From contig CAICTM010000345.1 in assembly GCA_903772945.1 (NCBI GenBank), positions 1 through 64,000 on the forward strand: DNA of 64,000 nt, given 5' to 3'. Numbering within the stretch: the first letter of the stretch is position 1; the number at the start of each line of letters is the position of its first letter. Position numbers and translations under genes: made by a program. Under the pieces are notes generated by a model that was not told the origin of the DNA, ran no database searches, and saw nothing but the letters and a program-made list of their open reading frames with translations. Positions 24,424-34,064 of this stretch are shown here, one piece after another. Source of the DNA: Seminavis robusta. Its lineage: Eukaryota > Bacillariophyta > Bacillariophyceae > Naviculales > Naviculaceae.

Positions 24424-27400
24424 TTAGCTGCCCCTTTGCCCACCAAGTGACGACGCTCGAGGGTCGAAACCGCATTGGGAAGCGTTGTCGATACAAAGCA
24501 ATGCTTCTGCATCTTCTTTGCGGGAAGATGTCGGCACCATCTTCAGCGCTGCTGCAGCCCCAGACAAAACGTTAGCAGCCGTATTGGCAGTTGCCGTGGC
24601 TCCTGATGCCACTGTGTTCACCGTAGCAGTAGCGCCTGCAGCGAGCGCATTGGCACCTGAAGCGAGCGCATTGGCACCTGATGCAACCGTGCTCACGGTG
24701 GCTGTAGCACCTGAAGCAACCGTGCTCACCGTCGCTGTGGCTCCTGACGCAAGTGCGGTCGCGCCTGATGCAACCGTGCTTACCGTCGCTGTAGCACCCG
24801 ATGAACACATGTTCACCGTCGCTGTGGCGCCAGATGCAAGTAGTGCGGTAGTTGCTGTGGCGCCGGATGCTGCTAGTACGGTCACCACTGTATCAGTGAC
24901 CAACTTGGGCGTCATTGAAAATCGAGACTTTTGGATGGCAACGATATCGTGGTCATGGTTCCCGCAACTGCATTCGTCCATGCGTTCTGGCTCGCTCTCA
25001 TCTACTTCATCGATCACACTTTCGTCGTCACGCAGACCTCCTTGCGTTGACACCCACCGTTCCATTTGACACTTGAGAATGTCATCACCGTGAAGGCCTT
25101 TGTGCCTTCGCGATCTTTCATGGTGCTTGTGATTCTTCAAAGAAGGTCTTGCAGAGCTGCCATCCAGATGCTCCCGATGTTCTCTTGATTCCAAGTTTGC
25201 AGCACCTGCACTAACGCCTCTGTGTATGCCGGCCTTAGGACGCGAAGGCAACGTCATCTTTGGATCGCTATCAGCCCTGTCCGGATGCTCCCGATGTTCT
25301 CTGGAGTCCAAGTTTGCAGCACCTGCGCTAACGCCTCTATGCATGCCGGCCTTGGGACGTGAAGGTAACATCTGTTTTGGATCGTTGTCTCGACGCGGTT
25401 CGCTGCATTTCGTGCAGCGCCTACTTTTAAGTGCGTGCGCCTCCCGTGCACTCGTCGCCTTTTTCAAGGATGGCCTTGTGTTTTGCGGGGCATCAGTTTG
25501 ATCCTCGCTGTGTTTCTTGGGCTCCGAATCCGCATCACCTGCACTAGGCTTTGGTGACCGCGTCCGTGTCCGTGTCGTCGAATGCTTATACTCAGCGGCA
25601 AAACTCAAAGACCTATGCATTTCAGGCATGGGGGTCACCAGATTTATTGCTTCAGAAGCCCGCTTGCGTGTTGCATCACTCATTCGTGGGCGGGGGCTGA
25701 GCGATCGGCCGCCAGTCCCCTTTCCGCGCGGGTGCAATCTTCGTCTTGAAGACCCAGCTTGTTCCGAAGAGTCCACGCAACCTGCATTGTCACCCATGCT
25801 GGATTTTCGAGACTTCATCTTTGACGTTGAGGCCGATACACGCCTGTGTTCGTGGTCGTCGTCCGATCGGGGACTCACTGATCGTTGACGGTGCATCCGA
25901 CGTTTATCTGTCGAGAGCCTTTTGGGTTCTGCTTGTCCTTCCAGTGGCATGGAACGCCTCTCCAGACTGTAGTCACGAGAACATTTGCCATGAGGGCTAG
26001 TACTGCGAGTCCGGCGTCTGTTCGGTGACTCGGAGCGCCTGGTTCCAGAACGTCGCCCGCACGTTGAATTGGCCATGGCAGAGTCATGGTTGTTTTCGTG
26101 ATTGTCGGTATCCGAAATTCTTGTCCAATGCAACTCTAGAGCAAACCCAGGTTGTTTGTCTTCCCCAGCAGGTTTTGGAGATTTGGAACGAACAGTTCTC
26201 GAATGGCGGCCTCCAGTTGAATTCACCATAGAGGAGCTATCCATGGATTTTTGACTCTCCTCTGGTTTCTCAGGTTGTTTGTCATCCCCAGGGTTTTTTG
26301 GATACTTGGAGCGCATAGTTCTTGAATGGCGGCCACCACTTGAATTCACCATTGAGGAGCTATCCATGGATTTTCGAGTCTCCTCTTTCCCAAGTTGTTT
26401 GTCATCCCCAGGGTTTTTTGGATACTTGGAGTGCATAGTTCTTGAATGGCGGCCACCACTTGAATTCACCATTGAGGAGCTATCCATGGATTTTCGAGTC
26501 TCCTCTTTCTCAAGTTGTTTGTCATCCCCAGCAGGTTTTGGAGATTTGGAACGACTAGTTCTTGAATGGCGGCCGCCACTTGAATTCACCATTGAGGAGC
26601 TATCCATGGATTTTCGAGTACCCTCTGGTTTCTCAGGTTGTTTGCCAGCCCCAGGAGGTTTTGGAGACTTGGAACGCATAGTTCTCGAATGGTGGCATCC
26701 AGTTGAATTCACCATTGAGGAGCTATCCATGGATTTTTGACTCTCCTCTGGTTTCTCAGGAGCACCCTGTTGTGAAGCACCAGCCGAATAGTCTAATGTT
26801 CCTCCTGATGGCTTGCGTAGCTTGGAATGCCTGGATTTCTGCCAGTTGCTTTCTGTTTTCTGATGAGAACGACGTTTGCTGCTCTGATCCATACCATCAT
26901 GGATTTCTTCCGGACTGCTGTCTATGTGACGAGCATTCTTGATGACTCGTCTGGTGGAAGTGGACTTTCTTGATCGGCTGACAGCCATTTCATTGCCATC
27001 ACTATTGGACCCTTCATCATCTTTGGGGCTATCATGTTCTCGAGTTTGCTCGGCCTGGTCAGGATCACAGTGTTGTGGAGTAGCAGCCGAACAGGCTAAT
27101 GTTCCTCCTGATGGCTTTCGTAGGATTGGGGACTTGGAATGGTTGGGTTTCCGGTCACTTTCAGTTTTTCGACGACGAGAACGACATTTGCTGCTCTGAT
27201 CCATACCATCATGGATTTCTTCTGGACGGCTGTCTGTGTGATTGGCATTCCCGCTGACTCTTTTGGTGGAATCGGAAATACCTCTTGCGGTCATATCATC
27301 ACTATTGGAATCTTCTTCTTCGTTGGGGCTGTCGTGTGAGAAGAAGGCATCAAAGGCGTCAAATTGGGCCGGTTCCGCTTCCATGGAAATGCGGGGGAGG

Positions 27401-27525
27401 GAGAGGGATTCACCGTCGGAAGCTGAAGAGTTTTGAGAGCTTCGGAAAGCGTGGTAGCGATCACTCAGCTCCTTCTTACAAAAAGGGATGGAACGAGGTA
27501 TCGGTATAAAACTGCTGGTATGCAT
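24424..27525 (-). CDS. Disordered Ser/Arg-rich protein with 40-residue repeats and a Ser/Ala/Thr/Gly tail
   Basis: Single-exon ORF. I start at ATG 27525 (about 1,033 residues), because the extension upstream lacks an ATG. Residues ~60-200 are acidic and Ser-rich. Between 26220 and 26750 the DNA is a ~120-base tandem repeat of about five copies encoding KSMDSSSMVNSSGGRHSRT plus SKSPK and GDDKQ. Later parts carry SRR/SPR clusters and two copies of SRPKAGxHRGVSAGAANL. The C-terminal ~150 residues are built from SGATATVSTVA 11-mers with shorter variants and almost no charge, resembling weakly amphipathic helices such as those of perilipin 4. No enzymatic domain is visible. A scaffold or lipid-surface role is an inference. 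A TATA-like TTATAATA lies about 50 bases upstream. Confidence 0.7.
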   Translation of the reverse strand: MHTSSFIPIPRSIPFCKKELSDRYHAFRSSQNSSASDGESLSLPRISMEAEPAQFDAFDAFFSHDSPNEEEDSNSDDMTARGISDSTKRVSGNANHTDSRPEEIHDGMDQSSKCRSRRRKTESDRKPNHSKSPILRKPSGGTLACSAATPQHCDPDQAEQTREHDSPKDDEGSNSDGNEMAVSRSRKSTSTRRVIKNARHIDSSPEEIHDGMDQSSKRRSHQKTESNWQKSRHSKLRKPSGGTLDYSAGASQQGAPEKPEESQKSMDSSSMVNSTGCHHSRTMRSKSPKPPGAGKQPEKPEGTRKSMDSSSMVNSSGGRHSRTSRSKSPKPAGDDKQLEKEETRKSMDSSSMVNSSGGRHSRTMHSKYPKNPGDDKQLGKEETRKSMDSSSMVNSSGGRHSRTMRSKYPKNPGDDKQPEKPEESQKSMDSSSMVNSTGGRHSRTVRSKSPKPAGEDKQPGFALELHWTRISDTDNHENNHDSAMANSTCGRRSGTRRSESPNRRRTRSTSPHGKCSRDYSLERRSMPLEGQAEPKRLSTDKRRMHRQRSVSPRSDDDHEHRRVSASTSKMKSRKSSMGDNAGCVDSSEQAGSSRRRLHPRGKGTGGRSLSPRPRMSDATRKRASEAINLVTPMPEMHRSLSFAAEYKHSTTRTRTRSPKPSAGDADSEPKKHSEDQTDAPQNTRPSLKKATSAREAHALKSRRCTKCSEPRRDNDPKQMLPSRPKAGMHRGVSAGAANLDSREHREHPDRADSDPKMTLPSRPKAGIHRGVSAGAANLESREHREHLDGSSARPSLKNHKHHERSRRHKGLHGDDILKCQMERWVSTQGGLRDDESVIDEVDESEPERMDECSCGNHDHDIVAIQKSRFSMTPKLVTDTVVTVLAASGATATTALLASGATATVNMCSSGATATVSTVASGATALASGATATVSTVASGATATVSTVASGANALASGANALAAGATATVNTVASGATATANTAANVLSGAAAALKMVPTSSRKEDAEALLCIDNASQCGFDPRASSLGGQRGS
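26220..26750 (-). repeat. ~120-base in-frame tandem repeat, about five copies
   Basis: Units begin near 26220, 26340, 26460, 26580 and 26703, each with GAATTCACCATTGAGGAGCT or a close variant. Copies two to four are nearly identical, so the expansion is recent. The period is a multiple of three and the repeat lies wholly inside the coding region. Confidence 0.9.
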
Positions 27526-28975
27526 GCTTAGATTGTTGCTGTTTCTGTCGGAAGAAGACAAGGAAAAGTATTATAAGAGGACAGCAGAATCTTTTGTGTG
27601 TTGTTGTGTTGTTGTGGTTGGAGATACAAGCAGGGTACCGGGAGCGAGTGGACTCTGAGACTCGTCACTCGGTGGAGTGAGGGGAGTGAAGGGTGAAGCG
27701 TGAGGAGTACTACTAGCTAGTACCAGTACAGTCGTAGACAGTAGCTGGATGGCATCTGGTGGACAGTGGTTCGCTATGTCGTCGGTGCCCTGCCGCATTC
27801 ATGGTTTCACATTTATTTATTTGGCTAGGTAATGAGGTGATCCATCACTCGTTTCTTTGTTTGCTCTTTGCTGACTCCAGTGGCAGTGTCATTTAATTAA
27901 GGCAAATATCCAGGTTCAACATAAGAAGCAATCCATGTAATCCGTGTGCGTCAGGCTGATTAAATCCTTTACTCGAGTACTAGTAGGCGAAAAGAGAAGC
28001 TGTTTTCACACTATTAAATACTGCTTTCTTAATTTTGCAGTGTCATCTGTTTTTGTACTGTTCTCCGGATTCCGGATTACAAATAACGTACGACTGTACT
28101 CGAGTACAAAGAATTAATGTCGATGAGTTAGTGGGTCAGCTTCAGTTCCATTCATGGTGACCTGGTCACTTTTGTCTATCTATCTTTAAATCTGCAAAAC
28201 CATTCATTCCTACCTCACATATAAGATAACTCCATTCTGAGTCCTGCGGTGGATGTATCTTATTTTAAAATTAAAAGAATCCATCAACAGGCACACTGAG
28301 TCATTATCTTATAAGCAGCCAAATCTCAGTATCTTTCATATCTTATACCCACTAGCAGCTATTGTCGCTATTGTCACATGCCCTACTACTAACCCTGCCC
28401 TCAGATAGTGAGGAGCCACAACCAAAGCCACAAAAGGCAATGGTGCAGAGCCAAAATTGACGAAACCAAAGATCTTGGAGTAAAGGAGGCACCCAAAATG
28501 GGGATTTGGAGGACTTGCATGTAGATGGTGATGTGGAAAATAGTGGGTACTGGCTGTTCTCACTCCCAGCACAGTAGTATTAGCTTACGATTTGAGACGT
28601 TGGTACTTGTAGCTTATCTTACTGGTTTGGGAAATCTGAGTGTCCAGATTATCTAAATATTTCTGTGAATCTGAGTACTCGGTATCTTAAACCCACTTAT
28701 CTGAAGTGTGAGTGAGGAGTGTTAGCTGTCCCCGCCACCACCAGCCACCAGCTCACCAATCAATCCAAGATCCAAGCGCTCAACTTTTCTTGATGTCAAC
28801 ATGTCAACGTGTTTTCAACGTGGAAGACGGCACTGTACCGTACGGTATGCTCAACTGTACCGTACCGTAAGCTACCTCGTACGGTAGTTTGTACGTAGCA
28901 TTTGGTACCGGTGGGTGATGAGCAGTGGAGAAGCTTGATTGCCGAATGAGTGAGTGACAGTCTCAGAGCTGGCCA

Positions 28976-29242
28976 TACTGAAAGGGCTCGAAATGGCGAT
29001 TTACACCAAATTCCGATTTATACTTGTGTTTCGATTTTATATTTAGGTTTCGGTTTTATATTTTGGTTTCGATCTTATATTTTGGTTTCGGCTTGATTTT
29101 ACTAGTTAATTACCATAGTAATTTGGTTTCGATTTTATATTTAGGTTTCGGTTTTATATTTAGGTTTCGGTTTTATATTTAGGTTTCGAATTGATCAATT
29201 TGGTTAGATTCATAAAATCGTGATTTCCGGCCCTTTCACTGG
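28976..29242. mobile_element. MITE-like element with internal 20-base minisatellite
   Basis: Imperfect terminal inverted repeats: left ACTGAAAGGGCTCGAAATGG, then CGATTT, and right end AAATCGTGATTTCCGG, then CCCTTTCACT. They match at about 20 of 26 positions. The interior (29025-29190) is a run of about eight ~20-base units of the type TTTATATTTAGGTTTCGG. It has no coding capacity. Target-site duplication is not clear. Confidence 0.5.
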
Positions 29243-29307
29243 TATACCCATTGGCGCTTCCAAAATTCCCACTGAGGTTCTCTCGAGTTCTCTTATTCTC
29301 ATGCGAC

Positions 29308-29681
29308 CTGGAGGGCCTCCGGTGACACCATGATGACGTCACTATACACTCCAAAGTTTGGCGAGTCGCGAGGAGTCGCGACTAGCCGTTTAAAGGCGCG
29401 CGACTCTACGCGGGTTCTATAACGAATCCTTGCAACTCCACACGACTCCACGCGACTCCTCGCGACTCCTTCATTAATTACTAGTATTATTAATATTAAT
29501 ATATACAACATGTGTCGCGACTCCACGCGACTCCACGCGTCTATATGCGACTTTAAACGCGACTGATCCCGACTGTGCGCGACTGCGCGCGACTGCGCGC
29601 GACTGCGGTCGCGACTGCACTCGCGCGACTGGTAATCGGTTGGGATCGCCAAAAAGCCACGTCACCAGAGGCCCTCCAGGA
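29308..29681. mobile_element. MITE-like element filled with CGCGACT repeats
   Basis: The left end CCTGGAGGGCCTCCGGTGAC and the inverted right end (GTCACCAGAGGCCCTCCAGG) match at 19 of 20 positions. Inside, GAGTCGCG units on the left and CGCGACTCC or CGCGACTG units on the right form a large imperfect palindrome with 8-12 base spacing. It has no coding capacity. No clear target-site duplication is visible. Confidence 0.5.
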
Positions 29682-29919
29682 GTGACAGTTCTGCGTTCCC
29701 AGAATCCAGAATGGCGCCAACTCCGAAGTCCCGCATACCAGGTACCGGTACCGGTTAGGTATCGCAGCATCTGCACTTTTCATCAGCAGTCACCGAACGT
29801 ACAGTGAAGATACCGGTACCCAGTGTGACAATACGAGTACTGACATCTTGGGAAGGCAATCTGCATCATCAGCCACAAATCTGACCTGAGGCACAATTTT
29901 TTCTTTGAGAAAATCAACG

Positions 29920-31618
29920 ATGACCATGACCAGGAACAACAGCAGGAGCAAGCTCTTCCTTGCGCTGTTGGCTCTCTGTTTTCTGTCTTTCTTTGCGTCT
30001 CCCGTGGCGGCCGAGGCGGCTCTTTGGAACCTGGAAGATGACGAATTTGCCAGTCTTGACGATGATGTGCTTCCTTTGGATACAGCTGCCGCCAGTTCCG
30101 CGAAAGAACATCCCAAGGCCAGGTTTTCGTTTTTGAGAGGTCGACACTTGCAGTCTTCGGCCACCACCTCTGAAAGCGTCAACATTTGGCAGAAACTCAA
30201 AGAATCAATCGGTTTGACCATCGTTGGGTGCATCCTCATCTGTTGCATGCCCTTTGTCATCTACAAGAATGAGGGGAGGCACGTGACCGAGCTAGCCAGG
30301 ATTACTTATTGCAAAAATGAAGCCACTTTGGTGGATTGGTGAGTTGAGTTAGTTCTGCCCTGCCATACTGGTCGAGTCTGAACCTCAGAGGACCAATTTT
30401 CATGATCCCTTCTGACAATATTTACTTTGTTGTTTCCAACCCAGTTCTGCCCCAGGAGATGAAACTATGGGTAAACTGGTTCACTTTTCAGGTCAAGTTA
30501 CTGTAGGCGATGGATTTTTGGATTTCAGTAACGGCGACGAATCAGCACAATCGGCATTGAACATTATTGAGCCACTCCCTAATGCTATCTTGCTGAAGCG
30601 AACATGTTACATTTACCAAAAATTTGAACAGTCACAGCAAACTACCGATAAGAATATGGTGGGGGGCGGCGAAACGAGAACCACCACGTACACTGTCACA
30701 GAGGATTGGACCCCCATGGGACCCGAACCGCCAGCACTACCACATTTGCCAAACGAAACCAATAGTCGTGGAATCTGGGATCAACTGGTAACTGCTGCGG
30801 GACGACCGAGTGCCGCTCCATCGCAACAGCCCAACGACCTTGCCGCAGCTTTAGGTCTGGTTGACATGTCGCAACCTCCACAGGCTGAAACAGTTTCACC
30901 TGCCACACGTGTGGGAGCTTTTGGTCTTTCCAAGGAGGTCGTGTTGGCTTATCCACAGGTCTTCTCGGACAGCCTCCAGCCTGTGCCCGGTGATGTCATT
31001 CCTGCTCAAGTTGCTGGGTGTGATGGTCTCATGAAAGGGTCCGACAATATCCTGCGAACATTTCCGGAAGGCCAACAACCCCAGAATGGAGACTGCAAAG
31101 TGGTTTACGAGTTTGCTGCCGACGGATTTGACAGTTCATTTGTGGTACAGCAGGTTCCCAAAGCTGCGGATGGAGAAGCCAAGTTTGGCATTGACAAAGC
31201 AAGGGTAATCGAGAAGAAATGCCTTGGGTGCGAAAATGATCTTGGGGACATTTGGATGGTTCGAAAAGGACGTATCGGCCTCCATGAAATGTTGGATATG
31301 GCCAGGGAAGATGAAAAGAAAATTCTCTACTTGATCCGCGCGGTGGGCTGTGTATTGCTATTGGCCGGATGGATCATGTTATTTTCTCCCTTTGTCACTG
31401 CTCTGCAGGTTTTGCCCTTGCTGTCACAACTTGGATACTTTGCGGTCGTTTTGACGGCTTTGATTGTGAGTACCCTCTGTTGCCTGACAGTTACCATTGT
31501 AGCTTACATCCGCTACAGACCCGTGCTGGCCATTGGTCTTTTGGCTCTGGCTGGTGCAATCTGGGGTATTGTAGCTTGGAGACTCAATGTCGCGGCTGAG
31601 ACGGGTGGCGGTAATTAG
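29920..31618 (+). CDS. TMEM43/LUMA family membrane protein
   Basis: Two exons, 29920-30338 and 30445-31618, joined by a 106-base GT-AG intron with matching phase, give 530 residues. It starts at the first ATG with a signal peptide (SKLFLALLALCFLSFFASPVAA). A membrane helix IGLTIVGCILICCMPFVIYKNEGRHV follows at ~95-120, the usual TMEM43 N-terminal helix plus NEG motif. Then comes the luminal domain starting KLVHFSGQVT, and three C-terminal helices: VGCVLLLAGWIMLF, LSQLGYFAVVLTALIVSTLC and the one after IRYRPV. TMEM43 sits in the ER and inner nuclear membrane in animals and is conserved in bacteria and protists; its molecular activity is debated. The luminal domain has a proline-rich insertion (~210-270). 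Confidence 0.85.
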
Positions 31619-32255
31619 CCTTTACCGCCACGTGAGAGAGAAATGGGTTGTTCTGCGCAATGAACAGAGATTGACGAATGAAAACTACAAGAAAAGGAAC
31701 CAGCAAGCAACATTGTCTGCATTTGCATTGAGGTTTCTGGACGCTGGATGTACGTGTAAACCGTAGAATTGAATACTACTTGCCTAGTTACTCGGTTGCT
31801 CTCGGAGGATAGGTAAGCCTTAGAGTTGAATTGTACGGTACTTTCCCCCTCATTCTCTTGGGTGAGCCGGTTGCCATGGCTGTGCCCGGGCAGCTGCCTC
31901 TTTTAAGTTGGGCTTTTGGATTTCAGCTGATAGACATGGGCTGTTTGGCAGAAAGCGTTATTCGTTTCTGTTTCAACAGAGTTTTGTCTTTGCTTGGCGA
32001 AGCAGCAGGACATGTAACAGCACAAGCAATCATTGTGAATGGTGCTGACTTGTCCCCTGTCCCAAGGAAGCGTGAAGGTCACCTGTGCACGACTCCTAGC
32101 TTTGCTGGTTTGTAGCTTCAGTCCAGGCTCAACGCACAAAAATTTCGTAGCAGATCATTTCTTTCGCGAGAGAGGAACTCAATTACATCAAAACACCAGC
32201 CGTAAACTAGTCTATTGCTAGCCAGCCAGAGCGAAAAGGGCAGCAGCTAAACACC
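31619..32255. other. Intergenic between TMEM43 and PC-esterase genes
   Basis: Two overlapping short ORFs on opposite strands (around 31831-32139) lack domain character. Nothing else is recognised. Confidence 0.45.
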
Positions 32256-33572
32256 ATGGGAAACAGAAAAGCCAGAAATACAAGGAAGAGGTGCAATGAG
32301 ATTGAAAATGGCGACTACCGGAACAGCTACTTACGATGGATCCCTCTCACCTTTCTTGTTGCGGTCGGTCTGCTAGGGACACCCTCCCGATACCAAAACT
32401 TCAATCAATGGAAGAATTTTCTGGAAGGCCAGCTTGATCGCTTGCGCGAAGCATCAGTGGTCCGACAGCTCTCCATGAACGATTTGGTCTTGCACAGTGT
32501 GAATGCTACGACGCTGGTAGAAGATGATGGACCCAGCACAAAGACAAATTTTTGCAGTTTTGCTGAAGTCGAAGAAGGCCAATGGGTGAAGAAACTATAT
32601 CCCGAGCCCCACTATCTCCCTGCATCAAGACATAAGCAATGCCCAAATGCCTTACCTGGACAAAACTGGACGACTTGGGAGTGGCATCCATCAGCAAGCT
32701 GTGAATTTGCCCGTTTCGATGTCGACAGGTTTTGCCAGCTGGCGCAGAACCAAACGATTGCCTTTGTTGGTGATTCTATTACCTTGGATATGTATCTTTC
32801 TGTGACACACCTGCTGGGGGTCCCAATGGCATTGCCCCCACCTCGAATGGGTCATGTCAAACTCATCAGTCAAGTTTGCAAAACACAAAACGTCACATTA
32901 ATTGGACAACGTGACTACTTTCTGAAACTCATTCAAGATGTGGCAACATCAAAAGAACACAATGTGCCCAATGTCTTGGTTCTCAATCGAGGTGCTCACT
33001 ATGTGGATGACAACCTGTTGTTGCATGACATGAACAACACTGTCATTCCGCATATTTTGAACTGGCACCAACAGTGTCAACTAGCCTATGGAAGCGATCG
33101 AAAGTAGCTGGTTGTATGGCGTACCACTGTTCCTGGACACCCCCTTTGTGGAGAGTACAAGGAACCCATTGACTCTGCTGAGGTAATTGAAGATCTGATT
33201 CTCGCAAAGGCAGATCCTCAGGCCAATCACTGGGAAGACTTTCGACGGCAGAATCAACTTGTTTTGGACAACTTTCAAAGGCACAAGTCACCACTAGCCA
33301 GCCAAATCCCAGTGCTTCCAGCCTACCAAGTCAACATTCTGAGGCCGGACCTTCATGCCAGTGGGCGAGACTGTTTGCATTCGGTAAGTGCAGTATGAGG
33401 CCTTGTTCAGTTCAGGATAGGTCGTTCGTGAGCATCACCAAGCAAGCAAGAAATGTGTCGCACTAACTCTGTTTTCGTTTTGGTTGCAATGTCACGCGAT
33501 CAGTGCTCCCCAGGAGACGAAGTCTTGAGTGAGATGTTGATGCACGCTATGCGGCTTCACAACGAACAATAA
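32256..33572 (+). CDS. PC-esterase (TBL/CASD1-like), interrupted by an in-frame stop
   Basis: Type II membrane protein with one N-terminal helix (LRWIPLTFLVAVGLLG) and a luminal domain. The catalytic serine block IAFVGDSITLDMYLS lies at ~169-183. A C-terminal Asp-x-x-His block is present as GRDCLHS. Exon 1 runs 32256-33383 and exon 2 33504-33572, across a 120-base GT-AG intron, with stop TAA at 33570. An in-frame TAG sits at 33105-33107 between GSDRK and LVVWRTTVPGHPLCGEY. The reading frame continues intact past it for ~90 codons, across the intron to the natural end, and that part contains the catalytic Asp/His. Family members acetylate polysaccharides or sialic acid in the Golgi. A truncated protein of 283 residues would lack the Asp/His pair. 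It may be a recent pseudogene, a null allele or a base error. Confidence 0.75.
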
Positions 33573-34064
33573 TGTGCTACCGGTCTTGGCTAGACATGGC
33601 TTCCACAGAAGTAAGCTTGCTACCCCTTGACACCACAAGTAGGCTTATTGTTTGCAATCGTTCCACTGGTAGAGGAAACCGATGAATAATTCAATCATCC
33701 GTCGAGCCCAGCCAGGGCAAGTTGCAGACAGGTTTTTGTCACATGGTGACCCTCTTTACCACCGGCATGCAACAATGAATCAACTGATTCATATAGAATC
33801 GAATGATCATTCAATCAACGTCAATCTGTTTTTAGGGCCACAGTAAGCCAGTATTGCCGGGCAAATCAAAAGTTTTGTGAACCTAGTTTAGCCACCAATG
33901 ACAAAAGTGACAGTAGTAAATTTATGGGTACTTGGTACCTCTCTCTCTGGGGCCGGCAGTCGACCCTTTCCATGATTTGTTGGTTGTTGCTTTGGGTGCT
34001 CTTTTCATACGAGTGTCAAACTCGGGAAAGAATACACGCCATTGCAGCAGCAGACTTGACTTGT
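33573..34064. other. Intergenic, convergent
   Basis: Between the PC-esterase gene and the next minus-strand gene. Nothing is recognised. Confidence 0.45.

Larger units (their letters stand above)
27526..29919. other. Long gene-poor region with MITE-like and minisatellite elements
   Basis: About 2.4 kb without a recognisable gene. It is AT-rich up to 28.9 kb with scattered GTACCGTACGGTA palindromes near 28840-28890. Two inverted-repeat-flanked blocks follow at 28976-29242 and 29308-29681. The short ORFs across the second block are translations of the CGCGACT repeats and should not be called genes. Confidence 0.6.

Noticed and set aside
26220-26750. Regular ~120-base repeats that could look like a CRISPR-type array
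   Set aside because: Units are head-to-tail without unique spacers, in frame, and inside an open coding region; the host looks eukaryotic.
29299-29783. Several overlapping Arg/Ser-rich ORFs on the minus strand
   Set aside because: They are translations of the CGCGACT repeat in three frames, with no start context or domain.
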